A stretch of DNA of 64,000 bases from Toxonevra muliebris (GCA_963691655.1 OY829326.1:38529989-38593988), one strand, 5' to 3'. Shown: positions 23,241 through 37,310, numbered from the stretch's first letter. Program-made: numbers and translations. The notes: generated by a model from the sequence alone, not told the origin.

Positions 23241-23430
23241 TGAGTGCTTGACTGGATTTTCATCTGCCTCAGGTTCGATTCCCAGATGGGGTTAAATCCT
23301 TAAAAAATATCAAAATGGATTGTTCTAATAAAATGGATCATTTCGGTGATTTAGTTCTTAAATACGTGACTCAACGGGTTCTATTCTCAGGTAGAGAATT
23401 GAATCCACCAAAAAAAAAAAAATTATAGGT
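23222..23430 (+). repeat. Possible dimeric tRNA-derived SINE
   Basis: A pol III B-box match, GGTTCGATTCC, lies at about 23273-23283. A second, degenerate tRNA-like block with GGTTCTATTCTC follows near 23370, and the unit ends in an A-rich tract (about 23408-23422). A-box matches are weak. The layout (two tRNA-like halves plus A tail, next to a LINE fragment) fits a SINE, but no clear target duplication was identified. Confidence 0.35.
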
Positions 23431-26400
23431 TTCGGGTCGATTTAAAAAAATGCCAGTTGTGAAAGAGAAATTTTGAGTACAGGATAGGAATCAGCGACCT
23501 TAAATTATTCTTAAAAACCTACTAATTCTGGATCCATTATAAACCAATCTAAAACCGAAAACTAAATAAATGTTTCCTATTGTTATATTTTCCACGATCC
23601 TTTGCTTTGGAAATAGATCATAGAAATTGTGAAATGCTTTGCTACAAGAACAGGGTTTCCCCAAAATGCGTAACGTACCGCAAGTTTTCACATGGCCATA
23701 CCTTTGACTTTGTTAGTCATCGAAAAAAAGTTTATGAATAAGCAAAAAAAAAAACGATACACGAACGAGAAAAAAAAACGCTCCAGCCCGCGTTTTGGCG
23801 TTTTGGTTCATATGGAGAATTTTTATTTTTTATTCTCTCCCCCCCAAAAATGTTTCCTGTATCCACCACTGTTTGAGCGGGAAAGGGAATGACATTCTAA
23901 CCTCATCGTTTCGGAGGCATTTCTGTGGCACATTCTCAAGACCCGTTTATTTTAACCTCAGTCCTGTATATTAACAACAACTATTAAATTATTTTTCTAG
24001 GTCTTAAAAATTTCGTAGTTTTCTTTTTATGTTCTTTATATGTTCAGTACTATTATTAAGTTTACAATTTATGCTTATGGATTAAAGTATTATGTTTCTG
24101 ACTTTTTATGTTATTTAAATATTTATTCAGAATAATGAAGGCTAGCGTGATATATTCAATTTTAAATTAACTAACAACAATTAATACAAAACTGTTTTCT
24201 AGCACAAAATTTAGATTTTAGTACTAGATTTTTCGAAAAACAAATAGAAAATTTTTTAAAAAAAGTTTTAAATTATTGAAAACAAGTATTTTGAGAAATT
24301 GCTAAAATAAAATATTTTTCATAATATTTTTTCATTTTCAAATTTGAATTTTGAAAACTTTTTCAAATAAATTTTAAATTTAATATATTTAAACCCGTAG
24401 ATTTTGCGTTGGAAATTTGCTATGGAAACTCGTAGATTCTGTGCAAGCAACAATATGTTAAATATTAAGGAAATTCTTGAATACTTCAAAATCGATCAAA
24501 ATAAGAATGAGAAAAATTGGAATAAAATTTATGTTTTTAAGATACGCAAAATTTTATTAAATAGTCGCACTGCTTCTATCTTTGTATCTGTTCGATAGGA
24601 AAGCAAAACAAAAACAAGAATCGCGCATAATTACGAGTATTGTGAGCGGACGCGCACGCGCACGCTTCAGCTCCTATATGACGAATGCAATCGAGCGCTT
24701 TTTCATTAGCTTGTGATTATGTTACATTTTTTGTGAGTAAGAATGCACATATGTATGTGTGCGCTGACATGCGCTAACACACACAACTATTTTTAATGTG
24801 CGTATCCGGTAGATGAGAAATCGGCCAGAAATATTATTATTTGTTGTTGTTGTAACGAGCTTAGTGTCTTTGTATTGAGCCGCTTTAAATGAAGATATAA
24901 ATAATGAAAATATGAAGTAATACAAGAGCAAAACTATGACCACAAATTACGGATGAATAAGAAAAATAAGCTCACAAATATGTACACACATACACATTTA
25001 TATACATATATACATATGTATAATACGTATGTATAATAAAACTAATATGAAGCCAAAGTGACCGCAAGCGCGTAGCGAAGGTGAAATAAATGAGCAAAAA
25101 AAAAAAAGCACAGGCGCAACGATACTTATATAGAGCACACCAATTCAATACAATTAGCTTTGTATAAATATATGTAGGTATGTACATATGCATACAACGA
25201 CAGAAACCTCTATAATACAATACAATGTACATATGCACAGATATAATGTGAAAAGTAATTAATTGATGATATGAAATAATTAAAAATTTGGCAAATTTAA
25301 GATATTTAAAGAGTTTCGCCAGTGAATTGGACAAACTAGTAATTGGCGCATAGGCACAGGAAGTTGCGGTGTGAAATACATGACATTTTTGTATTCTAGG
25401 AAAACTTTGAAATTTAATTAAAACATTTTTATAACTAGCTCTAAGGTCCAAATGAATATACTCAAAAATAATTAACGGTAAAACTACTACTGACAAATAT
25501 AAAAATCCGTTAAACCACACACTCTACTCTTTTTGCCGATCAAACGAACTTCGAATAATCGATCGAGCATTGAGTGAGGTTGCCACCAGCATTTTAAGTT
25601 CAAATTACCAATATCTGTACAAAGTGGAAAATTTAAGATGAATCTGTTGAGCCTGAATCTGAACCTGTTGTTTAAGAAATGCATGCACATTGATCTTGGC
25701 AACTGTTCTTCTTTGTCTGTTCCTTTGTCGTCCTTTATTCCATTTCATACACTCAAGCAGAAAATCTAAAATTATTAATTTTTTCAACATGTAATTTGAC
25801 ACCACTTAAGGTTGTGGATGACACTTACACATAAACCTATTTGTTGTTGGTTAATAATTTTGATTTTTTATTCTTTGTATTTGTGTACATGTTGGTGGTG
25901 GTGGTGCCGCAGTGGTACGGGCAACGTCTCCTCCAATGACAACGGATCTGAATTCAATCATGTGAATTTGATTAAATTGCTACTGTATTTTGCGTGCTTT
26001 TTATTTTTGGCAAATAATACCAAAAAAAAAGTTTCCGCCTGGTTTACGCTCAAGAAGCAGACGACATATGGATAAAAAAAAGGTATTAAAAAACGAAGGC
26101 AATCGATAATGGTGAACAGCTGAAAAAATTCAACATATTTCTTTGGATATAGCACGTGCTTGAATGAACTTTAAAAAATCTGAGATTTTAGCAACTGTTC
26201 TTATAGTACCATCTTTTTTTTTAAATTATTTTCAATTAGTTTTATTGTCTTAATGCTATTATGGAACATAAGGACGATTAAGGATTTTTGACTTGTGCGC
26301 TGTCATTTACCTAAAAGAATAAATGCGTTAGTTGGAGTTACCATCTACTGATGAAAGTTGTCGAACTGGCGATTTAGACTTATATAGCTTTGATTAGATT

Positions 26401-26844
26401 GCTAAAGGAGCTGGACATGATGATCCCGAATCACTTCAACCGACAACTTCCCCGCTGTTCCTTATGACTTCATTCGTTTCTTTTAAGGAAATTTATTATC
26501 TCTTTAGGATATCGTGGGGTTGTAAGATAGAATTATCTAAGAACCGAAGTCTCGCTGCATGCTGTTCGGCACTATATCTATTGTGAATAAGTGTTTGTTG
26601 AACCTATAATGCTTTGTGCAGAACCCTGCGACAATTCAGATTTGATTACTCCTTGGATTTGTATAGCAATCATAACGTCAATAAGTCATAAACTTCCAAA
26701 TTCTGAGATATTATAAAACCGCTAGCTTCATCTTAAAACAGCGCGTCACACGAAAAAATACCGGTTAGATATGATTAAAATTATTCACTTTTCAACGCTT
26801 GCTACTAAAAAGCTTGGGGGAAGTAGAAGTAGCACTGAAAGTTG
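23431..26844. other. Gene-free AT-rich stretch
   Basis: AT-rich sequence with TATG/TACA microsatellites (about 24985-25230). The longest open frame here (minus strand, 24972-25520) is largely translated microsatellite and lacks any domain. A short segment at about 25912-25975 after CCGCAG has balanced base composition and could be a small exon, but nothing confirms it. Confidence 0.4.
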
Positions 26845-27860
26845 TTCTTGCAGGACTTCCAACATAAAATTGAACACCGATCTGGGTCCAAGATGAAGCA
26901 TGTGGATGCTCTGAGTCGAGTTTGTTGCCCAATGACCAAATATTCTCTTAAGCACCGAATTAAAACAGCACAGCTGAAGGACGAATGGATTAAAGGAGAA
27001 ACAAATTATTTAAATTGACCATCGACAAGGGCAAGTGAGTAAAGAAGCTGTAAAGTAGACACAAGACCTCATTGTGCTAACGTTTTTCTTACCAAATCCA
27101 ACCTCAAAAGCTACTCAGGTTGGGGTTGCTTTGAATCCTTAATCCCAGATTCTAAGTTGGGTAAGAATGAGGGTATGTTGTTCAGTCCCAAAAAAAGACC
27201 AACCACTGAAGACGTACCATATCAACCACTTTGGTCCGATGGAGCAAGCCCACATGAATTACAATCACATTTTATTCACAGAAACTGAAGAGGTAGTAGA
27301 CAGGTTGCGAAAATAAGCCACAGCACAGTGATAAGTTCCGTAGAAAAAAATTAAAAAAATTATAATGTAAATCCAATCAAATTTGTTGTCATTTTAAAGA
27401 TAACAAAACTGTCTGAAAAATAAGTTATAACGATATCCTGCCGTAAGTTCCAGTTTTGTATTCGTAATTTATCAGAGAAATTTTTGGTGTTATTTTTTAA
27501 TCAAGATTTCAAAAGCTAAAAATTCTGCATAAAAGCAAACAACACTTGTTAATTACGACGCGACAGCGGTACCCAGAGGAAAAGGTTGGTGGAGAAAGTT
27601 CATAAGGTTATCATACCTATGTTGAAGAAGCTTTGCATCAGTAATTCAGAAAATTGGTACAACCAGACAATGAAGAGAACAATCGTCGCGAAGTATTCGA
27701 CATTCACCTTTCAAATCCCTCTTCGGGCTTGAGAGGAGATGATTTATATGAGCTCGATTCGCGCCAAGAAGCGCGAAGCAACATCGAAAATATACAAATG
27801 CCAAACCGCAAGCACTTCAAAAGACACCAGAAAGGACGCAGTAAAGATTGGACTTGAAAT
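26845..27860 (+). mobile_element. Ty3/gypsy-type pol fragment, degenerate
   Basis: The frame near 26849-27000 encodes IEHRSGSKMKHVDALSR, the end of the RNase H domain as found in Ty3/gypsy elements, then HRIKTAQLKDEWIKG leading toward integrase. About 200 bp later, after a frameshift, PLKTYHINHFGPM is an integrase N-terminal segment. It jumps directly from NHILF to TETEEVVDRLRK, so a block including a catalytic Asp is deleted. A last open frame (27654-27857) may be the pol tail. No LTRs were identified. It is a dead fragment with stops and deletions. Confidence 0.7.
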
Positions 27861-28085
27861 AAAAGCCGAAATTTTTTGAGTCAGAGTTGCATTTGGGAAT
27901 ATAAATTATTTTAATGAATAAAAGCTGAACAGTTCCAAATTCCCCGCACTAATTTGTCATAAATTCTCTGCGAAATTCCGTCGGCTACAACTGTCGCCGT
28001 GTAGTCAGCTACTAAACACAATGGAAGCGGCACCACCTGTAGCAAACACAGCCAAAACAACAAAAGCAAACTCTCTTCTCTCTAT

Positions 28086-28208
28086 CTGTCAAATTAGAAA
28101 TAGATTTAAAATTGGCTACAGCCATAATTGTGTTCGGTGATCATGTGGTCGTGTCGTCGCCAAAATAATCATCTCCATAAGAACATGTTGTTTTTATAAT
28201 TTGACAGA
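28086..28208. repeat. Inverted repeat ATCTGTCAAATTA
   Basis: A perfect 13-bp inverted repeat (about 28087-28099 and 28196-28208) encloses about 95 bp. The wider area shows further partial symmetry (GTGTAGTC... against ...GACTACATC), compatible with an old foldback or MITE. Transposon class not determinable. Confidence 0.4.
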
Positions 28209-28404
28209 TGTAGTCGTGTAGCTGCCGTCGTCAATGTGTATGGTGCATTAGTTGCATCGATCTTCTTTTTATATCTTTTGTCTACCATTTTGCTCTAGAA
28301 AATTGGTTAACACTATTCTGGTTGTAATATATTGCATATGTACCATTTAGTCTTATTAGTAACGCCTTGTACTTATACATATTATTTTGTAGTTACTTAC
28401 TTAG

Positions 28405-28845
28405 TTGGCGCTACAACTTATTATTGGCCTGTGTGGTCTCAAAAAAGCTTCGCCAGTCATTTCTGTAAGTCGCGCCTTCTTTTGCACGTTCCACAACTGC
28501 GTTCGAACAGAACACTTTCTCAGTTCGAGCGTTTTTACCATTTGATCGATATAATCTAGTCAGCGAAGGAACTGAATTTATATGCGCATGACTATGTTAG
28601 TGTCGGCGTACAGCTCATGGTTCCATCTTTTTCGATACACGTCGACCACGCATATTGGGCAATTGATTTTGCCAAGAATTTTTCTCTCGAGTGTAATTGA
28701 ATGTATAATTGCCAACAGTAATATTTTGTTACGTTTATTTAATGACACAAGACACTTTGTTTGGTCCTTGATGAATTCCCCTTTCCAAGTGGGAGAATTG
28801 CTAAGCTAACTGCTAGCGCGTAGAGGTCAATATTATCAGCGTATA
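28405..28845 (-). pseudogene. LINE reverse-transcriptase C-terminal remnant
   Basis: On the minus strand, YADNIDLYA (a decayed Y-A-D-D region) is followed by TLERKILGKINCPICV and YRKRWNHELYADTNIVMRI, a block common at the 3' end of insect non-LTR ORF2 proteins. KARLTEM and ISCSAN lie near the end. At least two stops interrupt the frame and much of the thumb region is missing. Confidence 0.6.
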
Positions 28846-31800
28846 ACAGCTCTCTCTCACACTTTATTCCTGTAGAACATAGTGCTAGAGATGTTGATGT
28901 TTGCAGATCGGAAAATGTTCTCCATCTTAAACTCTTTTAAAGTTGAACTCTATATGATTAAGAAAGAGCCTCCAAGAGGTTGTGAGTCTAAATTACGAAC
29001 ATAACATCATATTTTTACAAAGTGTTTACTTAAACCTATTAGTTTTTTATCATACACAGGTACCTATGTATATAGTGAATGTACATATCTCGAAATTAAA
29101 AGTTAGGCAAATTCGTGTGTTCCACTCAGATCGCGATTTGTTCGTGATTCTCTCAACTATGACCGTTGTTTTTATTTTACGTACACACACATTTGTGGTG
29201 TTCATGTACTGGAAATATGGCGTTGGTGTTTCGAATTGTGATTTTGCAACTTCCACGCTTTATACGCATCACCAATCAAGTTGAAAATGCATGAATCATG
29301 CGAATTCATTCGAAGAGTTTAACTATGAATGTGCTAAATTAAAATAAGTAAATTTTAAATGTAAATACTCGTATGCACATATGTATCTACCTACCTACCT
29401 ACTTACACACATATTTTACACATATCTGATATCCGTAAATTAAGTTTATTATACAAGCTTATTAACCCTAACACTTAAAGAAAGGATATCACTAATTGAA
29501 TATTTTCATTATGAACTTCTTCATTTATTGCATTAACAAGTTTTTTACGTTTTTTATTATCCATTACAAAATATCACAATGCATATGGTAAGTTAAACAG
29601 TTTATTTATTATGCAGAAAAGAAACCAAAAGAAAAGAAAAAAATGGTTGGGACCCTCAACAGCGTCATTTCCAAAATCTGATGCTTGTGCGCTAAAATTC
29701 AAATTAAGTTTAAGAAAAAATGAAACGGAAATTATCAACAAAAAAAGATTTATACTAAGAAACTAACATTACAAGTTGCGAAGTAATAATTAAGTAGCAC
29801 CACTGGCAGCAGTGGCAGCAGCGATATCCATGAATTGAGAGTTGCGCATGCGTTTTCTTGGTTAAAAGTACAGCTTAACCCCCTCAATCATTCAGAAAAT
29901 TAAAATAAAAAATTTCTATAAAAAATTTCTATAAAAAATAATTGATTGTAAATTTATGATAACTTACGACTTCTACAATATAAAACAAAAAATTTCACAC
30001 CTCTATTTATGATTGTTTGTCTTTTATGAAAGGTTGGAGCATTATAGCTCTGAAGCTATAGATAAAACTACAATTTATCTTCAATTTTTAGATTTTTATA
30101 TTCTTATAACTTTTGCAAACATACTTTATCATCAATAATACATCCATTTAGCAATAAATAATTGATTTTTTTTAAATAACGCAACTAGATTGCGCTATAA
30201 GTTTTTGCACTTAGATTTTTGACTTGACTTTGAAGGCTGAACACTTTTAATCTAACGGAACCGAATATATATCTTGTTATCAACAATGTTTATAAGATAT
30301 CTGTTTTATTCCAGAAGTGAATGTTGCCGAATGGCATCAAAATAAAGAAAGGGTTAAAGTCGATCATTTTTTGTATACCCTACAGCCAGTGGAATGAGGT
30401 AATTTAGTTCAGAAAAAGTTTTTTAATTCTGATTTTAGTCCTTTTGACTATGTACAATGGTTCTTTTTATTACTCAAGAAATAATACTGAAATAGGGCAT
30501 CTCATATGTCGCAATAACTACACTGCCATGTATTTCTGTGGCAATAAAACAGAATCGCTTAAGTTGACAGAAGAAAAAATTGAGTTTTTCTGCTCTTAAT
30601 ATTCCCATTTATAAAAGCTACTTTTCTGTTTTATCCACATTTTAAAGGAAAGCTTCAAAAACATGTTACATCATCTTTTAGAATCGCTTAAAACCTCGGC
30701 AATCAAACAAGGTTTCGATATAAAATTGCTGTTTTCTCAAAACTACAATTTCCGACATGAGTTACTCTGCCATATTACCACCGATTTTAAAATAAGGTCA
30801 TGCTATTTATACTTATCTTAAAAGTTTTGAAAATGTAAAACATTTGTACATACATATGTGCAGGTCCAAACACAAAACTATTTAGAAAAGCTCATTTTTT
30901 TAACTTATAGCTTTTTTAATTGACTTGAATCGATAAGGTATTAAAAAATCTTTGAACTAAATCCTTCTTGTGCACTTAAAAAGAGGATAAACGAATTTTT
31001 TGTTTTTTACATAGAGTATAATTTAGTCGGCTTAAACTTATTTAAAAATTCTTTTTTATTTACAATGTTAAAATACATTCTTTAGCGATGATCTTTAGCT
31101 CCCTTCTGCTGGCCAGATTGTTGACTGTATGTCTGTCTATATGCGCACAATGTATAGTGGGAATCTTTGTAGATCCATCTTTTGTTTGTTCAAATTTTGA
31201 GCTCTTGCTTTAAACATAGTGTCTGTTGGTGGTCGTTCAATCGCTGATCAAGAGCATTCAACATAATTACGCTATAATTGTACGAAATTACTTAATTGAT
31301 GTTACGGCATTAAGGACTTGATCGGATGGATGAATGACTGCATGGCCAGACGGATGGACGTATTGACAGCCACACAAGCTGCTGTAAGCTGTGAAGAATG
31401 TCTCAATCAGAAGTTGAACTCGAATATGTATAGAAATTAATGATTAAATAAAAAGAGAGAACAGTAGTTACTTGAAAGATCAATATGTGTAAGATTTTCG
31501 AATTTACCCGCACTTGTGCGTTATAAATATTTTCCTTCAAATAACGACATTTTAAATAATTTCATTTTAATTCATAGACGTGACAATTGTACAAGTTATC
31601 ATCGCAATGGGAGGTCGAAAATGTATTTTGAGTGACTGCAATCGGCCATTGTTGCGTGTTACAGCGGCACAGTGAAAGTCAACACAATATTATTCATCGA
31701 TTAGAGTTTCAGGTTTTATGTGAATTTTTGATTTATTGAGATTAGAATGAATACTTATTTGGATTTGAAATATCATTCCAAGTATGAAGGTATGCAATGC

Positions 31801-34800
31801 TCATACATACAAGCATGTATGTATGTGTATGTGCGTGTGTTTAAATGAATTGCTTCTTCACTGGTTTCATTCTTGTTTGTTTTTCTACTGGCGTGTGTTT
31901 ACGTTTAGTGAATATTTGAAAATTTGTTTAGTTTTTATTTTATGTTTTGTGATGGACATGGACAGTGGACATGATTGTGTTGTGATGTGCACGGTTAGTC
32001 GTGTGCGGCGTTAGGCATCCGTACGTATCCGAATGCAACCGACCGATATTATTGTACATGGTGCTTTTGATATTAAATACATGGTGCTTTAGGTATTTCT
32101 ACAAAAAAAAAACCAGATATTTTACAGATAATATGCAAATAATTTGAAAACAAATTGAACAATCCTTGAGAGGGGACTAACTATATCTTTTCTACTCCAC
32201 ACAATCTTCAAATATAACTCAAGACAAAATGTAACTCACAACAAAACATTGGACTATCCACTTTCAAAATATAAAGCTTTTAAATCATATTTGGTCATAA
32301 AAACTACAATCTTTAAACCTTCGAATGAAACCAAATTCGCATAACACTGAGCTTGTTATATGCTCTTATTAACACAGCGTAATTTTGCTGTGACCACGTA
32401 AGGGCTCACACTGGGCCGGTTTATTAAAAACTCGATTAAAACCAAATAGTGAATTTTTCATTTTAGGCTTTTATGTATTTTATTTAAAAAAATAAGTGCT
32501 TCAATACTCTATGCTTGAAAACCCGGTTTTTAGCATTCGCACTATACAACTTACGACAGTCCAAGCTCAACCTTTTTCGTTTGAAGTGTGCAGCGATTTC
32601 GTTGCTCGCAAAAATATAAATGCCTAGGTAGATTTATCGCCCATACAACTGTGTGGCATCACCTCTTGGCTGACAATGGCATACGTTATTTGAACGCGAA
32701 AAGCTCGTTCTAGGCCCTCAATGGGCTGTTGTACCACAGTAGTAGTAGAGTAATAGCAGAGAACTGTTTCTCGACCAATTTTACCTGGTGTGTGTTTAGA
32801 ATGTATTATATTAAACACGCCTTGCTTCGATTACCGAAAGACGGAAAATTTGTTAAGACTGGTGTGTCTTGTATTTATTAGCCATAGTTTATTTTATCAT
32901 TTTGAATTACCCTGTTCATATGCAGACAAATATGTATGTTAATTTCGAATGCATTTTCTTCTTTTTTTCGTAACTTTTATTTTACTTTAAAATTGCGAAA
33001 AAGAGAGTCCCTGCATTCAAAAATGTGCCCAAGTATGACTGAAAACAAACAGATCATATGAAGCCGAAATTACAATGTGCCGAAACGCTTATTTATCTGC
33101 GGGCGACGAAGCATGCCGTAGTCGCTTTTGGGGTGATTCGATAGATTGAACAGAAACGCCGAAGTCCCGCATACTAGCAACAAATACAACAACAGCGCGA
33201 CTTCTTACAATTAGTTCCACTTTAGAGAGAAGAAAACTGATAAACAGACAAGAAACAAGAAAAGAAAAAAAAAAAGAAACAGAAGAAACTACGCATGCGT
33301 AGCAGTGGCAGAACAACAAAAAAATAGATTTCGCAGCTTCTAAGGAGTTTGTTGCATAGAGGTTAAAAGTTTTGAAATTGCCGACCACCAAAGAAGCTAC
33401 AGATCAAGTTAGCAATAAAATCTAACAAAGTTGAATTTCTTATTTTGATTTACTTTAAGATCAACAGCTGCTGTAATAACTCTCTCTGAGATGATCTTGC
33501 CACAATACGTTATTTGGCTTGAAGGCGTTGTGTCTCTCCATTTAATTTGCAGTTACGAAAACATTATGGTCTTTCCTACAAAGATATGATGACCTATTAT
33601 TAACAAATATATGTAGTAAAAGTTGGTTGCCACACGTTCGCGCGCATACAGCTGCAGTGATTAATGTGCCACAGACAACGTGTGAGTTCCACGACAGTTA
33701 AATGAATCTTACAGTCCAGCAAAATAAAAATCATACGAAAAAAAAACAAAAAAAATAAAACAAAATTAACGCATAAAAAACCCCAAACTAACACACACAG
33801 CAACAAAAAAGAGCGCAAATGAAGTGGATGTCGAAGTCGAATACCACCCATGGTTTTTGTGTATGCGATGGTAAAATGAAATTTTGACATTTGTGTATGT
33901 CTGATGGCAGGCTAGTAGGCAAAAGGCAGGTAGAATGATGATTTCAGATGGACACAACGACAACGATGATGACGATTGATGGACTTCACACGTAGCAGCG
34001 TAGAATTGTGGTGGTGGCAGTGCTCAGGGTCATCAGTCAACTATCACTATAGAGATGACAGACAGGCAATGCAGACAGTAGAATGAAAGTAGAAGACAAG
34101 CAACAACAACGTCTTACGATGCACATACATTAAGTGTGATGCTGTTGCAGTGACAAGTGTGCCACAAGTCTACATGTCTCGCTGTCTGTGTTGCTGATAT
34201 TATGCCAGCATAAGATATGAAATGTGATGAGGTCACTCTTTTATTGGTTTGGTAAGATTGAGCACTATGCGCATGTGCTGGCAGGTTGGAGCAGTTCGCG
34301 TCCGTACGCTGCTGCAATTTGACACTAATTAAGTTTTGCGGTTTGTGTGCATGTGCATGTTGTGTTGCTGTTGTTGCTGCTGCTGCTGATGCATTTTGTT
34401 TCCTTTTTGGTATATGTCAAATGCATGATTTGTGTCGCTTGAAGTTTGCCGCATAAAAAATTTGATTAACAATTCTTTTTTTGCTTTTATTTTTCATTTT
34501 ATAATTTTAAGTTTTGGTTGTGTATTTGTGTGTGTTTTTTTTTTGTACCACCAGCAAATATTTTTACTGCTGCTTCTGCGCAATAGCAACAGCAATATTC
34601 ACTCAATTGCAACTGGCAAGTCTATAGACCTTAATTCCTTTTTACGGTCATTTTAATATTCATCAAATCGCATCACTGATTCGCTTCTACGCTTGTTGGA
34701 TTCATATTCGTATTTGTACACAAGTTGTAACTTTACATACTCCTAAGTATTACTCGTACGAGTATTTCAATGTTTTTTGAAATGTACGCGCCAAAATGCC

Positions 34801-36996
34801 AGAACGAACAAAATTATTATGCCAACAAAAATAAAGTACTCTCTTACATACATTCATTAGTACACGTAACAAATACAAAGTGTACTTAAAATTTATAGCT
34901 TGAGAATTATTTAATTGGTTCTTGCAACTCAGTTCGTTAACGAAGAAAAGCGAAAACTTAACCGAAATGGGACTAACTTATGAAAAAGGAAATCAATATA
35001 GGGAACAAATAAACACCCCACTAAGCAGTTTTGGGAGTGCTCCTAAATAAAAGGAATATAGGAACCCTAAAACGCAATTTTTAAGATGATTACTGGAACG
35101 CTCTGATTTAGGAGCCCTAAAATACTCTTTTAGGAGTCGAATTCTCCCTCTTTTCATGGTTCAACAAAGAGCTTTCACTATGATAGTTTTAGGATGGAAA
35201 AATTAAATTGAAGAGCATTTTCTATGAACATTTCCACAGCATTTGTTTCATGACCTGTAATATACTTTTAATGAGCATTTTCCGAACAATTATGCATTCT
35301 AAATTTGAATTTCTGAGCATTTTCGGATTTTTAGTCGTAGTGAAAATTTATGACACCGACCTGTATAGCTTGGAGAATTATATGTAAACTGCTAAGTGGC
35401 AGTGTTATAGATTTAATTTAATTGCAAGCTTTCATTTCATTTTTTATAGATACATCAATCCACCATTACAGCCACTTGGTTGAGCTTAGTACTGGATGGG
35501 TAGTTTAAATTCTCATTGTTTTATCTTTGTTTCTTAGCGAAAAAATTTCAAACTACAGCAGACAGGATCAAGTACTTCAATTTCAATTTTATTTAAACAG
35601 AATTTATAAAAAAATATTTTTTAAATGCCTTAAATTTCTGAAATTACCAACATTATAAGAGCCTTCTGAAAACACACATATTTAGGAGCTAAATGAAAGT
35701 CATATACCCCTCCGATTCAAGTGCATTATAAGAGTCCTTAAGTAGGGAGTCCAATAGGAGTACTTTTTTGCTTATGTTTTAGGAACGAAAATCGTCTTAA
35801 AATCAAAAATTCAATGGTTTTATTGGAAAAGAGTTTTATTAATGAATGAATGTAAGGCGTGGAGTGAGGCTTTATCCACACTTTAAGTCTAAAACTGTAA
35901 AACATGCTCGTAAAATGGAGAAGCGTGACAAAATCTTTTACGCGAGCCTTAAATCTGGGTGCTTATTTGAGATCTTGTGTGATATTATTAAATTTTGAAT
36001 GTGTTTGGTTTTTTTTTTTATAAAATAGTCTCACTTTTCGCTTATGCCAGTGTGGAAAGTGAACGCACTCATTCGTTCGTTCGCCGCTTCGCTTGCTCGC
36101 ACGTTCGCTCGGTCACCCAGTGAACGAGACGAGAATTTGCTATTTTATATGCGGCACGCTTAGATGAATTTCATCACACATGATCATCGTCATCAGCAAC
36201 AACATCATTATTACCATATTATTCATAAGTATAAGAAAAACTAACGCCGCCGTACTTAACACGATCAACTAACTGACTGACTAGCTGACTAACTGACTGC
36301 GTTGTTGTTGCTACTGCATTCACGTACTCAACGTTCATATGCATGACGCGCGAAATTCTATTTCAAATATTTACAACAATATTTAACACATGCAACATAT
36401 TTACTTGCAGTACGTTGCTGGCTGTGGTATATTCATAGTTATAGTAGCTATCAAGATAATATCTTAAGCTGATAAATAGCCATTTGAAAAGCATGTTAGA
36501 CGCACGTTTATATGGTGATAATGATGATGCAGCATAGAGTTGTTAGCTGTTTGTTGTTATATGTAGGTAAGTAAGATGCATGTCGCACGTGCAACAATGC
36601 ATGAAGGACGACTGTAAGTATCTACGTTGAGTTAATAATGGCATATATGCCATCAAGAGTTTATGATTCGATTTCATTTATTTATTTGATATTTATTGGA
36701 AAATTTTCGATAGTTGCAAGAAAATTTTCCATAAATTACAAAAGAATCGTGAGCAACACTTAAATAGTGATATTTCTTACTGCTGTTCTGCTCTCTCCCC
36801 AGTTTTATATTGTGCGGCTGCGCGATCAAAAAGTGTTAATTTTCTTTACAAAAGTGTTAATTGCGTGAAAAATGCAAAATCAACGCTAGACTTGGAAGTT
36901 CACACGAATTTCGGATTCTTGTTTTTATTTTCAATCAGAACAACGCCCCTCGTTGGATGCCTTTACCGCCATCGACATCATCTTCATCACCGCTAC
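28846..36996. other. Gene-free stretch, AT-rich with microsatellites
   Basis: There is no supported gene. ACCT-type simple repeats lie at about 29384-29400 and CAA/GCT-rich runs at 34089-34395. A TAGGAGT motif recurs between about 35100 and 35770. A CpG-rich patch with TTCG repeats lies at 36063-36131. Possible regulatory or untranslated sequence of a neighbouring gene cannot be excluded. Confidence 0.4.
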
Positions 36997-37019
36997 CACT
37001 ACTACTACTACTACTACTG
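36997..37019. repeat. (ACT)n microsatellite
   Basis: About eight tandem ACT/CTA triplets. Translated in different frames it yields runs of Leu, Thr or Ser, which explains several overlapping open frames here. Confidence 0.85.
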
Positions 37020-37310
37020 ACTCCATCGATGGAATGTTGTGTAATTGTTTTTGTTGTTATTATCATGATCATAGCATATTTACAAGCTACATTAAATTTA
37101 ACAAATCTTCCACGCCGCCAATAGCAAGAGCCAGAGACGAATATATGCAAATACATACATATGTAGTGTAGAATATAGTAAGTATGTATGTTGCTGATGA
37201 ATCCTGCTGCTGATGATTGTGGTGTTGTGTTGAGAAAAATGAAGCCATAGCGCTGACTGTTGTGGCTTTTATGCGGTCAGCATCAAAAAAGTCTGCCTCC
37301 TTAATTGTTC

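Noticed and set aside
23260..23300. Stand-alone tRNA gene from GGTTCGATTCC
   Set aside because: No matching acceptor stem or anticodon arm of proper length; a SINE fragment explains the B box better.
24972..25520. 182-codon minus-strand open frame, the longest closed frame in the gene-free region
   Set aside because: Much of it is translated TACA/TATG microsatellite (Tyr/Ile/Met/Val runs); no domain.
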